A stretch of 33,227 nucleotides of DNA from Thermoanaerobaculales bacterium (lineage in GTDB: Bacteria > Acidobacteriota > Thermoanaerobaculia > Thermoanaerobaculales > Sulfomarinibacteraceae). The stretch covers positions 1 through 33,227 of the forward strand of contig JALOKS010000003.1 in the NCBI GenBank assembly GCA_025456385.1, given 5' to 3'. Both the position numbers and the translations under genes were made by a program. The notes under the pieces were generated by a model, which was not told the DNA's origin, ran no database searches, and saw only the letters and a program-made list of their open reading frames with translations. Below are positions 1-8,398 of the stretch, in pieces (the stretch's first letter is position 1; each line of letters starts with the position of its first letter).

Positions 1-460
1 ACCAATCCGCATACTTCGTCCCGTCGAGAGCGACGCCCTCCGAGCTCGTGCGCACGTCGTAGATGTTCTCGCCGCCCCAGGAGGTCGCGTCCGGGTCGTC
101 CTGGTAGGAGCGCAGCACCCAGTCCTCCTTGGTCATCGGATCGACCGGGATCCTGCGCAGGAACCGCCGCTCGGTCTCCTGACCGACGATCTCCACGCCC
201 TCCACGAGCTCCTCGAGGGACTCCGGATAGCCCTCGCCGCCGAGCTTGACCGGGATCAGGCCCTGGTCGGAGAGGCGCTTGTACTCGTCGATGGCGGTCC
301 GGATCTGGCGCAGGGCGAGCCGCAGCTCGGCCTCCTTGTGGCGCTTGACCGTGAACTTCGCGACCGGCAGGGCGATCGTCGACAGCACGGCGATGAGGGC
401 CACGACCATCACCAGCTCGGCGAGGGTGAAGCCCGGGGCCCGACGACCGGCAGGGCTCAC
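1..460 (-). CDS. gspG: Type II secretion pseudopilin, GspG-like (3' end outside window)
   Basis: Partial gene: 153 codons are visible and the stop lies beyond base 1. The GTG start at 460-458 overlaps the secretin stop as GTGA, so it is the next gene of the operon. The protein starts with a short basic leader (SPAGRRAPG), then the class III prepilin signature G|FTLAE with Glu at +5, followed by a hydrophobic helix (VMVVALIAVLSTIALPVA). An amphipathic helix (EAELRLALRQIRTAIDEYK) and the major-pseudopilin features RRFLRRIPVDPMTKEDW and SWGGENIYDVRTSS follow. In the family, prepilin peptidase cleaves before the Phe and the pseudopilin assembles into the periplasmic piston of the secretion machine. 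No prepilin peptidase gene is in the window. A second pseudopilin (GspH/I type) could be meant, but the PVDPMTKEDW and W-G-ENIYDV region fits GspG best. Confidence 0.88.
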   Translation of the reverse strand, partial: MSPAGRRAPGFTLAELVMVVALIAVLSTIALPVAKFTVKRHKEAELRLALRQIRTAIDEYKRLSDQGLIPVKLGGEGYPESLEELVEGVEIVGQETERRFLRRIPVDPMTKEDWVLRSYQDDPDATSWGGENIYDVRTSSEGVALDGTKYADW

Positions 461-2901
461 GGGCTCTCCTCCGGCCGGTCGAAGGGGTTGACGAAGAGGG
501 CCCCGTCGCTCGCCGCCACCGGCAGGACGATGCCGTCCGCGGTGATGGCGGAGGCTGCCGTGAAGACGATGGGCGCGGGACCGGCCTCGAGGGCCTGCAC
601 CTTGAGTGCGGCGACCGCCTGCCCGCTCTCGATGCCGCCCACGACCACGAGCTCGAGCTCGATCCAGCCCTCGTTCGCCCGCACCTCGTCGCGCAGGAGC
701 TCGACGCCCGGCGCCGGCAGGAGCTCGGCGATCCACAGCCGCGAGGGGTCGTAGGACAACCCCAGCGGCAGACGGTAGGAGCCCGAGCCGCCGCGCACCA
801 CGACCTGCAGGATCGTCTCGTCGCCCGGGCGGATGGACACCACCGACGGCTCGAGCCCGACGAGCAGCGGCGGCAGCGAGCTGAGTGCGCCGTCCGGTCC
901 GAGGGCGGGCGATCCGACGCCGAGGTCCCCGCCGACCACGGCAGAGCTCTTCTCGGATCCCGACGGCACGAGCTCGACGCCCCCGGCCTCCGTCGGCGGC
1001 GTGACGCGGCGCGGCGCCGTCGGCCGGCGGGCCGTGGGCGAACCGTAGGGAGTGCCGGTCTCACTCTCCTCCTCGACCGCCTCCTGCCCCTCGGCCTCGA
1101 CCGGCTCGCCCCCCCCTCCGCTGTCGAAGGGACCGCTGCCCGCGCGCCCCGACTGCACCCGGGGCGTCGCCCCGAAGTACGAGATCCGGCTCTCGGTGCC
1201 CACCCAGACCGGCGCCAGGTCCTCCTCCTCGATGTCCGGGAAGCGGATGATCTGCGGCGTCAGCGTCAGCACCAGGTCGGTGTCCTTGTCGGTCGTGCTC
1301 TCGCTGCGGAACAGCCGGCCGAGATACGGGATGTCGCCGAGCAGCGGGGTCTTGGTGACGCCTTTGGTCTTGTCGCGGCGGATGAGGCCCGCGAGCAGGC
1401 TCGACTCGCCGCTCTTGAGCCGGATCACCGAGGAGATGGTGCGGGTGCCGATGGTGACCGCCTCCTGGTCCGGGCCCACCGGCACCGTGTCGCCGAGGTT
1501 CGAGATCTCGACCTTGAGGTTGAGGGTGATCTCGCGGTTGTGGTGGACCCGCGGCTCGACCTCGATCTGGATCCCCACGTCCTTGTACTGGAAGGAGGTG
1601 ATGGGCACCACGTTGCCGCCGGCGGTGTTCGAGGTGTTGAAGCTGGTCACCGGAATCGGCACCTGGTCGCCGATCAGCAGGCTCGCCTTCTCGCCCTCGG
1701 TGATCCGCAGCTGCGGCTGCGCCAGCACCTCGGCCTCGCCGGAGGACTTGGCGAGGTTGATGAGCACGCTCGGCACGTTGATGAACCAGTCGCCGCGCGA
1801 GATGTTTTCGAGGTCGTCGAGGCTCAGCGACCCGTCCGGCGCACCAGGGTTGATGGCGCCGGTGTCGAGCTGGAGGTTGAAGTTGTAGGTCGACAGCGCG
1901 GCGCCGATGTCCGAGTTTTTCGTCGAGCTCATGATCAGGATCTCGACGTCGACCAGGACCTCCGCCTTGGCCTTGTCGTTGACCCGGATCAGCTTCTCGG
2001 CGATCGCGACCTTGTCGGCGGTGTCGCGCAGGGTGATGGCGTTGAGCTGCTCGTTGGTGGACAGGCGCCGGGCCTCGATCAGCGAGCGCAGCAGCTTGTC
2101 GATCTCCTTGACGTCGGCGTTGGAGAGGAAGAAGGTCTTGATGACCAGGTCCTCGTAGTCGCGCCGGGTCTGCGGCGTGTCCTCGACGACGATGATCGAC
2201 TGCTCGTCGAGCACCTTGTAGAAGTGCCCCGCGGCCTGCATCACCATCTCCAGCGACTGCTCGGCCGTCAGGTCGCGGAGCTCGATCGCCAGCCGGTCGT
2301 CCTTGAGCTTGGGGTCGAAGAGGACGTTGAAGCCGTAAGCCTTGCCGATGGCGTCGTAGATCTCCTTGACCGGCTTCGCCTTGGGAAAATTGAGGGTGAT
2401 CGGCTCCTTGGACCTGGGATCGAGCACCGGCGGCTTGACCTTGGCCTCCCGCGCCTGCGCCTTGAGCTCCTCGAGCTTCTGCGGGCCGTCCGGGCTCGAC
2501 AGGATCTCGATCTCCCGGCGGACGTCCTCGAGCACCTGCTCCGCGTACTGGTTCGACGGGTCGAGCTGCACCGCCATCTGCAGCTCGTTGGCCGCCGGCA
2601 GCAGCCGCCCGATGCGGCGCAGGGTCATTCCATTCTCGAAGTGGCGCTGGGCCGCGCGCTGCCGGGCGAAGGCGAGCTGCATCTTGTACTCGACGTTGTC
2701 GGGCTCCTCCGCGAGAGCCTGCAGGTAGTGGTAGACCGCGGCGTCCCAGTTCTTGTGCCCGAAGGCCTCCGCTCCCTCGCTGGCGGTCTTCTTGGCTGTC
2801 GAACAGCCGGCGAGCGCGACCGCGAGGGCGGCCGCCACGGCGAAGCCTCGGCTCCCGAACCTATTTGTCCGACAACGGTACACTGGTGTCCTCCGAAGCA
2901 T
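457..2901 (-). CDS. gspD: Lipoprotein secretin GspD/PilQ-type with TPR region and cohesin-like C-terminus
   Basis: 814 residues from the ATG at 2901, which overlaps the upstream gene by 41 bp; a longer frame to 3015 reads only the out-of-frame PilP gene. A lipobox (ALAGC, Cys33) follows the N-terminal hydrophobic stretch. Residues about 40-130 look like tetratricopeptide repeats (WDAAVYHYLQALAEEPDN; AANELQMAVQLDPSN). Secretin N-domains follow (ITLNFPKAKPVKEIYDAIGKAYG; VIKTFFLSNADVKEIDKLL), then the secretin core with VPITSFQYKDVGIQIEVEP, SGESSLLAGLI and TPLLGDIPYLGRLFRS. A low-complexity Glu/Gly/Pro linker leads to a beta-rich domain at about 676-814 resembling cohesin (YDPSRLWIAELLPAPG). The protein should form the outer-membrane pore through which the pseudopilus pushes substrates or a pilus exits. 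The cohesin-like tail is the unusual part. Confidence 0.93.
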   Translation of the reverse strand: MLRRTPVYRCRTNRFGSRGFAVAAALAVALAGCSTAKKTASEGAEAFGHKNWDAAVYHYLQALAEEPDNVEYKMQLAFARQRAAQRHFENGMTLRRIGRLLPAANELQMAVQLDPSNQYAEQVLEDVRREIEILSSPDGPQKLEELKAQAREAKVKPPVLDPRSKEPITLNFPKAKPVKEIYDAIGKAYGFNVLFDPKLKDDRLAIELRDLTAEQSLEMVMQAAGHFYKVLDEQSIIVVEDTPQTRRDYEDLVIKTFFLSNADVKEIDKLLRSLIEARRLSTNEQLNAITLRDTADKVAIAEKLIRVNDKAKAEVLVDVEILIMSSTKNSDIGAALSTYNFNLQLDTGAINPGAPDGSLSLDDLENISRGDWFINVPSVLINLAKSSGEAEVLAQPQLRITEGEKASLLIGDQVPIPVTSFNTSNTAGGNVVPITSFQYKDVGIQIEVEPRVHHNREITLNLKVEISNLGDTVPVGPDQEAVTIGTRTISSVIRLKSGESSLLAGLIRRDKTKGVTKTPLLGDIPYLGRLFRSESTTDKDTDLVLTLTPQIIRFPDIEEEDLAPVWVGTESRISYFGATPRVQSGRAGSGPFDSGGGGEPVEAEGQEAVEEESETGTPYGSPTARRPTAPRRVTPPTEAGGVELVPSGSEKSSAVVGGDLGVGSPALGPDGALSSLPPLLVGLEPSVVSIRPGDETILQVVVRGGSGSYRLPLGLSYDPSRLWIAELLPAPGVELLRDEVRANEGWIELELVVVGGIESGQAVAALKVQALEAGPAPIVFTAASAITADGIVLPVAASDGALFVNPFDRPEESP

Positions 2902-3445
2902 CGTAGCCGATGAAGCCGATGGTGACCGACTCGAGGCCGATGGCGCGCACGATGAAAATGCCGTCGATGACCTGGCCGACGGTCGCCACCTCGATCTCGG
3001 CGCTGTCGCCGTCACCCTTGCGGAAGGCGGCCACCAGCGTCGGCGTGGGCCCGAGATGGCCGATGTACTCGCGATCGAAGGGCGGCGGCGGAGGCTTGAC
3101 CTCCCCGTCGAGGCCGCGGGCGATCCGCGGCGTCGGCGTCGGTCGCGGCGGCAGGGTCGGCCGCGGGGTCGGCGGCGGCGTCAGGTTGCGGGTCGGCGTC
3201 GGGGGCGGCCGAAAGGCGAAGGGGTTGGCGTCCGAAGCGGCGCCCGCACCGCCGGGCGTCGGGCTTCCCATGGCGAGCAGCGGCAGCTCGTGCGCGGTGT
3301 AGTCGAGGTCGCTCGCGCCCGCAGATCCCCCGCCGCCTGATGCCTCTCTGAGCGAGTAGACGAGCGCCGCCGCTGCGACCACGACCAGCACCGAGACCAG
3401 AATCGTCAACCGGAGACGCTCGCGAGGGTTTGCGGCGGCTGCCAT
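2861..3445 (-). CDS. Inner-membrane connector protein, PilP/GspC-like
   Basis: 194 residues. There is one N-terminal membrane helix (LTILVSVLVVVAAAALVYSL), then a Gly/Ser stretch, then a long Pro/Thr-rich linker with PPPTPTRN and PRPTLPPRPTPTPR. A compact C-terminal domain (ATVGQVIDGIFIVRAIGLESVTIGFIGYD) has the small beta-barrel pattern of PilP and the GspC homology region. In both families this domain binds the N-domains of the secretin and links the inner-membrane platform to the outer-membrane pore. The gene sits between pilO (ATGA overlap at 3445) and the secretin (41-bp overlap), which supports that role. PilP is normally a lipoprotein; here the anchor is a transmembrane helix, as in GspC, so the family label is ambiguous. 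Confidence 0.8.
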   Translation of the reverse strand: MAAAANPRERLRLTILVSVLVVVAAAALVYSLREASGGGGSAGASDLDYTAHELPLLAMGSPTPGGAGAASDANPFAFRPPPTPTRNLTPPPTPRPTLPPRPTPTPRIARGLDGEVKPPPPPFDREYIGHLGPTPTLVAAFRKGDGDSAEIEVATVGQVIDGIFIVRAIGLESVTIGFIGYDASEDTSVPLSDK

Positions 3446-4065
3446 CAGCCCTCCCCTCCCGCGCCGCCGATGCCGCCGGTGAGCCGGCGCAGCTGCTCGG
3501 GGTCGGCGTCGACGAAGAAGGTCGCCAGCCGCACCGAGATCCGCAGCTGCTGGCTGACGGGAGCCTCTTCGCCCGCCAGGCTGATGCCCTCGACGAGAAA
3601 GAACTCCGGGCTCTCCTGCAGGGCCGCCAGCATCTGCCGGATCTGTCGGTACTGGCCCTCGACCGAAAACTGAATCCCGAAGCGGATGAAGCCCGTGCCG
3701 CGATCCTCCGCCGCCGTGTAGGCGAAGTTGCCGGGCAGGAGCCCGGCGTCGCGGGTCGCCGAGCCGACCGCGCGCAGGATGTCGGTCAGCCGCTCCTCCA
3801 GACTCTGGAAGACCTCACCGTGCAGGATCGCGAACTGGCGGTCGAGCTCCTCGATCCGCGCGCGATCGCCGCTCGTGGCCGTGCGCAGGCCCTCGAGGCG
3901 TGCGATCTCGCGCTCGAGCTCCTCGATACGGCTGCGGACCTGGGCTCGCCGGCCTCCCGACTCCGAGGACTGCCAGAGAAAGAGAGCAGCCGCCACGACG
4001 CACAGCGCGATCGCCGGCAGCCACACCGCGAGCAGGCGCCGCCACGGCCGGAGGTCGAAGGTCAT
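3445..4065 (-). CDS. pilO: Type IV pilus/T2SS inner-membrane protein PilO (GspM-like)
   Basis: 206 residues. A cytoplasmic basic start (MTFDLRPWRRL) is followed by one membrane helix (LAVWLPAIALCVVAAALFLW) and a coiled coil (RSRIEELEREIARLEGLRT through RARIEELDRQ). A ferredoxin-like periplasmic domain follows, with the PilO features LEERLTDILRAVGSATRDAGLLPGNF and FSVEGQYRQIRQMLAALQESPEFFLVEGISL. In the family PilO pairs with PilN to form the periplasmic platform that aligns PilM/GspE with PilP and the secretin. The start overlaps the pilN stop and the stop overlaps the next start, each as ATGA. It was assigned by architecture, since sequence conservation in PilO is low. Confidence 0.85.
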   Translation of the reverse strand: MTFDLRPWRRLLAVWLPAIALCVVAAALFLWQSSESGGRRAQVRSRIEELEREIARLEGLRTATSGDRARIEELDRQFAILHGEVFQSLEERLTDILRAVGSATRDAGLLPGNFAYTAAEDRGTGFIRFGIQFSVEGQYRQIRQMLAALQESPEFFLVEGISLAGEEAPVSQQLRISVRLATFFVDADPEQLRRLTGGIGGAGGEG

Positions 4066-4634
4066 GGCGCCTCCGCAGCGGGCAGGTACACGACCCGCAG
4101 TCTGAGCAGGTAATCTCCGGTCCCCGAATCCTCCGGAGTGCGCTCGCTCGCGGGCGTCGGGTCCCTGAAGCTCGGGTCGGCGAGGAGATTGTCGAGGAAC
4201 TGCAGCATCGCCTCACGGTTCCTCGACACCACCTCGAAGGTCAGGGTCACGCTGTCGTCGGCGACTGCGGGCGTGACTCTGACGAGGCGCACGTCGTAGG
4301 GCATGACGCGCTCGATGTCGTCCAGCATCCGCAGCCAGGAGAAGGCCTGCTCGCGGAGCACCAGGTTGGTGGCCTTCACCCTCGCCTCGAGGGAGCGCCA
4401 CGGCACCCTGTTGAGAGCGTTGACATCCGCCCTGACCGCCGCGGCGAGCTCGGAGTGGCGTTTCTCCAGCTCGTCTCTGGTCGCGGCCTCGGTGCCCAGC
4501 ACCCGGTGCGAGACGAGGAGCAGGCGGAGATCGAGCAGGATGAGCACCACTGCGAGGAACGCCGCTGCTCCGATGACCAGCCACACCGGACGCGTGTTGA
4601 GGAAGGGGCGCGAGGCGAGGTTCGGCGTGATCAC
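4062..4634 (-). CDS. pilN: Type IV pilus/T2SS inner-membrane protein PilN
   Basis: 190 residues from the GTG at 4634, which overlaps the pilM stop as GTGA; an upstream in-frame extension to 4805 only reads the other frame of pilM. The N-terminus VITPNLASRPFLNTRPVW carries the NLASRPF motif that PilN uses to bind the PilM groove. One membrane helix follows (VIGAAAFLAVVLILLDLRLLL), then a helical region (EAATRDELEKRHSELAAAVRADVNALNRV) and a periplasmic ferredoxin-like fold (WLRMLDDIERVMPYDVRLVRVTPAV; LTFEVVSRNREAMLQFLDNL). It should dimerise with PilO and tether the cytoplasmic PilM/ATPase module to the envelope complex. Confidence 0.87.
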   Translation of the reverse strand: MITPNLASRPFLNTRPVWLVIGAAAFLAVVLILLDLRLLLVSHRVLGTEAATRDELEKRHSELAAAVRADVNALNRVPWRSLEARVKATNLVLREQAFSWLRMLDDIERVMPYDVRLVRVTPAVADDSVTLTFEVVSRNREAMLQFLDNLLADPSFRDPTPASERTPEDSGTGDYLLRLRVVYLPAAEAP

Positions 4635-5548
4635 CGCACCTCCCCGTTCACGACGGCAACTGCCGGAGCGAGGCGGGCGGCGCCGATCCGGTCCGCGACC
4701 GTGGTCGGCCCGCAGGCCGGCCTGACGGCGCCGACCAACGGGGCCAGCCGCGGCTGCTCGCCGACCCAGCGGCGGAGAGCGGCCTCCAGCTCCCGGTTCG
4801 GGCACACCAGGCTCACCTCGATCTCGCCGGCCAGCCCGAAGCGGTCGCGGATGAAGTCGAGCGTGAGGCGGAGCTCGCGGGTGATCGTCTCGGCGGCGTC
4901 GACGTCCGAGGGCAGCGGCTTGCTGCGCAGAAGCCTCGCCGCCCCGCCCTCGAGCACCAACACCGACAGGAAGTTGTCCTCGGCCTGCACGATCATCGCC
5001 GGCCTCTCCGCCCCGGCGCCGCGCGGCACCGACGCGAACAGCCTCGTGGTGACGAGCCCGACCTCGATGCCGATCTCCTGGAACGCGGCCTCGAGTGCCG
5101 CGACGGCCTTCTCGATTCCGGCGAGCACCACGAGCTTGCGGCGCGAGCCGAGCTCCGGCGACCGCACGATCGACAGCCGCAGCTCGGTCGGAGCGACCGG
5201 CAGGAGCTTCTTCAATCGCCAGCGAACGACCTCGTGCAGCTCACGCTCCCGCCGCGGCAGCCCTTCGGCCTCGAGCAGGAAGCTCCGCAGCCAGCTCGAA
5301 GGCACGATGACGGCGGCGTTCCTGGCGCCCTCGGCCGCGCCTCGGAGGCGCGCCAGGCAGGGGCCCGCGAGCTTCCGGTCCACGGCCTGCAGGCCGACCG
5401 GACCGACCTCGAAGGCGCCCTCCGGAGTGTCCTCCGCGGCGCAGTGGAACGCGGCCGGCGCGAAGCGGTAGACCATCACCGCCGAGCCCGTGTCGAGGTC
5501 CCAGGCGGCGGCCGGCGGAGGGCTGGTCAGCAGGCGTTGCCAGTTCAT
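4631..5548 (-). CDS. pilM: PilM/GspL-type actin-like cytoplasmic platform protein
   Basis: 305 residues from the ATG at 5548, which overlaps the gspE stop as ATGA. The start MNWQRLLTSPPPAAAWDLDTGSAVMVYRF gives the first actin-like strand. Later parts have the PilM pattern AVIVPSSWLRSFLLEAEGLPRRERELHEVVRWRLKKLLPV and an actin-like second half (ERPAMIVQAEDNFLSVLVLEGGAARLLRSKPLPS). No transmembrane segment is visible. In type IV pilus systems PilM is a cytoplasmic ring that binds PilN's N-terminus and contacts the ATPases; GspL plays the same role in type II secretion. Its position between gspE and pilN agrees. The nucleotide-binding loops are weakly conserved, so ATP binding cannot be claimed from this reading. 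Confidence 0.85.
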   Translation of the reverse strand: MNWQRLLTSPPPAAAWDLDTGSAVMVYRFAPAAFHCAAEDTPEGAFEVGPVGLQAVDRKLAGPCLARLRGAAEGARNAAVIVPSSWLRSFLLEAEGLPRRERELHEVVRWRLKKLLPVAPTELRLSIVRSPELGSRRKLVVLAGIEKAVAALEAAFQEIGIEVGLVTTRLFASVPRGAGAERPAMIVQAEDNFLSVLVLEGGAARLLRSKPLPSDVDAAETITRELRLTLDFIRDRFGLAGEIEVSLVCPNRELEAALRRWVGEQPRLAPLVGAVRPACGPTTVADRIGAARLAPAVAVVNGEVR

Positions 5549-7182
5549 TCGACGAAGGTCACCTTGTTGATGTCGTAGAGCGAGGTCTCGCCCGCGAACA
5601 CCTTCTGCAGCGCCGACTCGCGCAGGAAGCGCATCCCCTCGGCCTTGGCCGCCCGCTTGATCTCGGCGGCGGAGCGGCGGTCCAGGATGAGCTGGCGGAT
5701 GTTGTCGGAGAGATTCAGGAGCTCGGCGATCGCCAGCCGGCCGCGGTAACCGGTGCCGTTGCACTCGATGCAGCCGCCCCCCTCGTAGAAGGGAAAGTCG
5801 CGGTAGCGATCGGCGTCGAGACCCGAGTCGTCGAGCAGGGTGTCCGTGACGGCTGCGCGCCGTTTGCAGTGGACGCAGATCCGCCGCACCAGGCGCTGCG
5901 CGAGCACGCAGTTCAGCGCCGACACGAAGTTGTAGAGGTCGACCTTCATGTTGAGGAAACGGCCGATGACGTCGACGACGTTGTTGGCGTGCACGGTGGT
6001 GAAGACGAGGTGGCCGGTCAGCGCCGACTGCACCGCGATCTGTGCGGTCTCCTCGTCGCGGATCTCGCCGACCATGATCTTGTCAGGGTCGTGGCGGAGG
6101 ATCGAGCGCAGGCCGCGGGCGAAGGTGAGGCCCTTCTTCTCGTTGACCGGGATCTGGGTGATGCCCTGGAGCTGGTACTCGACCGGGTCCTCGATGGTGA
6201 CGATCTTGTCCTCGACGGAGCGGATCTCGGACAGGCAGGCGTAGAGCGAGGTCGTCTTGCCCGACCCGGTGGGTCCGGTCACCAGGACCATGCCGTAGGG
6301 CTCGTTGATGAACTTGCGCAGCTGGCGCTTGGTGTCCTCCTCGAAGCCGAGGACGTCGAGGTTGAGGGTCTTGAACTCGGCGTTGGTCGACTCCTTGTCC
6401 AGAATGCGGATGACCGCGTCCTCACCGTGCACGGTCGGCATGATGGACACGCGGAAGTCGATGGTGCGGCCCGAGAACCTGACCTTGAAGCGCCCGTCCT
6501 GCGGGATCCTCTTCTCCGCGATGTCGAGCTCCGACATCACCTTGACCCGGCTGATGATGGTCGTGTGGTGGCGCTTGTCGATCGACTTCATGGCCTGGTA
6601 GAGGACGCCGTCGATGCGGTACTTGACCACGACCTCGCGGTCCTGGGTCTCGATGTGGATGTCCGAGGCCCGGCGCTGGATGGCGTTGAAAAGCACCGAG
6701 TCGACGAGCCGGATGATCGGCGAGGAGTCGGCCGTGATGCGGTCGATCGACAGCACCTCCTCGCCGTCGTCCGCCTCCTGCACGAGCTGCATGCTGAAGC
6801 CCTCGGTTGCCTCGTCGAGAACGCGCTGCGTGGACTCCGACTTCTCGAGGATGTCGGCGATGCGCTTCGCGGGGCCGACGCTGAGCTCGAGCGGACGCGC
6901 CAGCACGAGCTCCACCTCGTTGACCGCGACAACGTTTGATGGGTCGGCCATCACGACCTGGAGCGCCTCTCCCCGCGAACGCAGCGGCAGGAACTGGTAG
7001 CGGAGCATGATCTCGACGGGGATGGTGCGGAACAGCTCGGGATCGACGTGGAACTCGTGCAGCGGGTCGAAGGGCAGCTGCAGGCGCTCGGCCAGCCGGA
7101 GGGCCTCCCGCTCCTCCTCGTGGACCTCGCGGTCCTGTTCGAGGATGACGAGCTGCTGTTCGAGGTTGGGGTCGGTGGCCAT
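5545..7182 (-). CDS. gspE: Type II secretion/type IV pilus assembly ATPase GspE/PilB
   Basis: 545 residues. The ATG at 7182 follows a GAGGGAG ribosome binding site 7 bp after the gspF stop. The N-terminal domain (RLQLPFDPLHEFHVDPELFRTIP) is the MshEN/GspE-N type. The ATPase core holds the Walker A motif GPTGSGKTTS (about 305-314), the Asp box region DKIVTIEDPVEYQL, Walker B (KIMVGEIRDEETA) and the His box (GHLVFTTVHANN). A tetracysteine zinc site is seen as CVHC at about 437 and CIEC at about 471, the zinc-finger element of extension ATPases rather than PilT. It powers pseudopilus or pilus assembly at the inner membrane through GspF. It is intact and of usual length. Confidence 0.96.
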   Translation of the reverse strand: MATDPNLEQQLVILEQDREVHEEEREALRLAERLQLPFDPLHEFHVDPELFRTIPVEIMLRYQFLPLRSRGEALQVVMADPSNVVAVNEVELVLARPLELSVGPAKRIADILEKSESTQRVLDEATEGFSMQLVQEADDGEEVLSIDRITADSSPIIRLVDSVLFNAIQRRASDIHIETQDREVVVKYRIDGVLYQAMKSIDKRHHTTIISRVKVMSELDIAEKRIPQDGRFKVRFSGRTIDFRVSIMPTVHGEDAVIRILDKESTNAEFKTLNLDVLGFEEDTKRQLRKFINEPYGMVLVTGPTGSGKTTSLYACLSEIRSVEDKIVTIEDPVEYQLQGITQIPVNEKKGLTFARGLRSILRHDPDKIMVGEIRDEETAQIAVQSALTGHLVFTTVHANNVVDVIGRFLNMKVDLYNFVSALNCVLAQRLVRRICVHCKRRAAVTDTLLDDSGLDADRYRDFPFYEGGGCIECNGTGYRGRLAIAELLNLSDNIRQLILDRRSAAEIKRAAKAEGMRFLRESALQKVFAGETSLYDINKVTFVE

Positions 7183-7189
7183 GGCTCCC

Positions 7190-8398
7190 TCAGGCGATCT
7201 TGGTGACGATCGTGAGCAAAGGATAATAGACGGCCAGCAGCAGGCCCGCCACAACCAGGCCCATGAAGACCAGGATCACGGGTTCGATCAGGGTCACAAC
7301 CCGCCCCAGCGTGAACTCGATCGACTCGTCGAAGAAGTCCGAGGTGTGGCCGAGCATCTCGGGCAGGGCTCCGGTCGACTCACCGACGCGAACCATCGCC
7401 AGGGCCATCGCGGGAACGCGTCCGGTGTCCGCGAGCGCGTCCGACAGCGGCCTGCCCTCCTGGACCTCCTGCACGCAGCCGAGAAAGAGCGCGGCGATGT
7501 AGGCGTTGCTGACCGAGGTCGAGGCGGTCTCGAGCGCGGGCACCATTGGCGTGCCGCCGCCGAGCAGGATCGCCAGCGAGCGGCTGAACTGGGAGAGCGC
7601 GAACAGGTGCGACAGGCGGCCGACGAGCGGCAGCCGGAGCCGCCAGCGGTCGGTGGCCATCCGCCCGGCCGGCGACGATCGCCAGGCCCGGAGCGCGTAG
7701 ACGGCAAGCACCACCCCGGCCAGGATCAGAGGCCAGTTGTCGCGGATGCCGGAAGCCAGGCCGATCACCAACCGGGTCGGCAGCGGCAGGTCCGTCTGGA
7801 ACTGGACGTAGAAGTCCGAGAAGCTCGGGATGACGTAGGTCATCAGCACGATCACCAGACCGACCGCCAGGGTCACAAGCACTGCCGGATAGGTGAGCGC
7901 GCCGATGATCTTCCGGCGCACCGCCTCGACCAGGCGCTGGTACTCCACGAAGCGCTCGATCACCTGCTCGAGCTCGCCGGTGCGCTCACCCGCTTTCAGG
8001 GAGTTCGCGTACAGGCGCGGGAAGGTGTCGCCGAGGGCGAGAAAGGCATCGGAGAGGGCGATGCCGGTGGTCACCTGCTGGTGCACCTTGGCGAGCAGGG
8101 CCCGGAAATGGGGGCTGGTCTGCTGGTCCTTCAGGAGGTCGAGGGACTGCGCGAGCGGCATGCCGGCGTGCAGCAGCGTCTTGAGCTGGGTGTTGAAGAG
8201 CAGAAAGTCCTGACCGCTGACCTTCTCGGCGCGCGACAGCAGCGGCACCCTGATCCGCGAGCGCGCCCGGGCGAGGGCGAAGACGTGGAAGCCCTCCGCC
8301 TCGAGCTCGCGGCGCAGGGCCTCGAGCGAGGCGGCGACCCGGCGCTGCTCCGTCACGGAGCCGTCCGGGGCGCCGAGCCGGCAGACGAACTCCGGCAC
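7190..8398 (-). CDS. gspF: Type II secretion/type IV pilus platform protein GspF/PilC
   Basis: 402 residues, starting with GTG immediately after the TGA of the upstream gene (TGAGTG, no spacer). The GspF fold is present: two repeats of a cytoplasmic helical domain, seen as FNTQLKTLLHAGMPLAQSLDLLKDQ and FSRSLAILLGGGTPMVPALETASTSVSNAY. The membrane helices are VLVTLAVGLVIVLMTYVIPSF, LILAGVVLAVYALRAW and the C-terminal LIEPVILVFMGLVVAGLLLAVYYPLL. The conserved patterns LKAGERTGELEQVIER and VRVGESTGALPEMLGH occur at equivalent places in the two repeats. It is the polytopic inner-membrane rotor that couples GspE ATP hydrolysis to pilin insertion. Confidence 0.95.
   Translation of the reverse strand: MPEFVCRLGAPDGSVTEQRRVAASLEALRRELEAEGFHVFALARARSRIRVPLLSRAEKVSGQDFLLFNTQLKTLLHAGMPLAQSLDLLKDQQTSPHFRALLAKVHQQVTTGIALSDAFLALGDTFPRLYANSLKAGERTGELEQVIERFVEYQRLVEAVRRKIIGALTYPAVLVTLAVGLVIVLMTYVIPSFSDFYVQFQTDLPLPTRLVIGLASGIRDNWPLILAGVVLAVYALRAWRSSPAGRMATDRWRLRLPLVGRLSHLFALSQFSRSLAILLGGGTPMVPALETASTSVSNAYIAALFLGCVQEVQEGRPLSDALADTGRVPAMALAMVRVGESTGALPEMLGHTSDFFDESIEFTLGRVVTLIEPVILVFMGLVVAGLLLAVYYPLLTIVTKIA

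Noticed and set aside
1540..2913. Long open frame on the plus strand opposite the secretin gene
   Set aside because: It is the antisense frame of gspD; its product is dominated by Arg/Asp/Leu/Gly repeats typical of complementary-frame reading in GC-rich DNA, and the opposite strand has clear family motifs.
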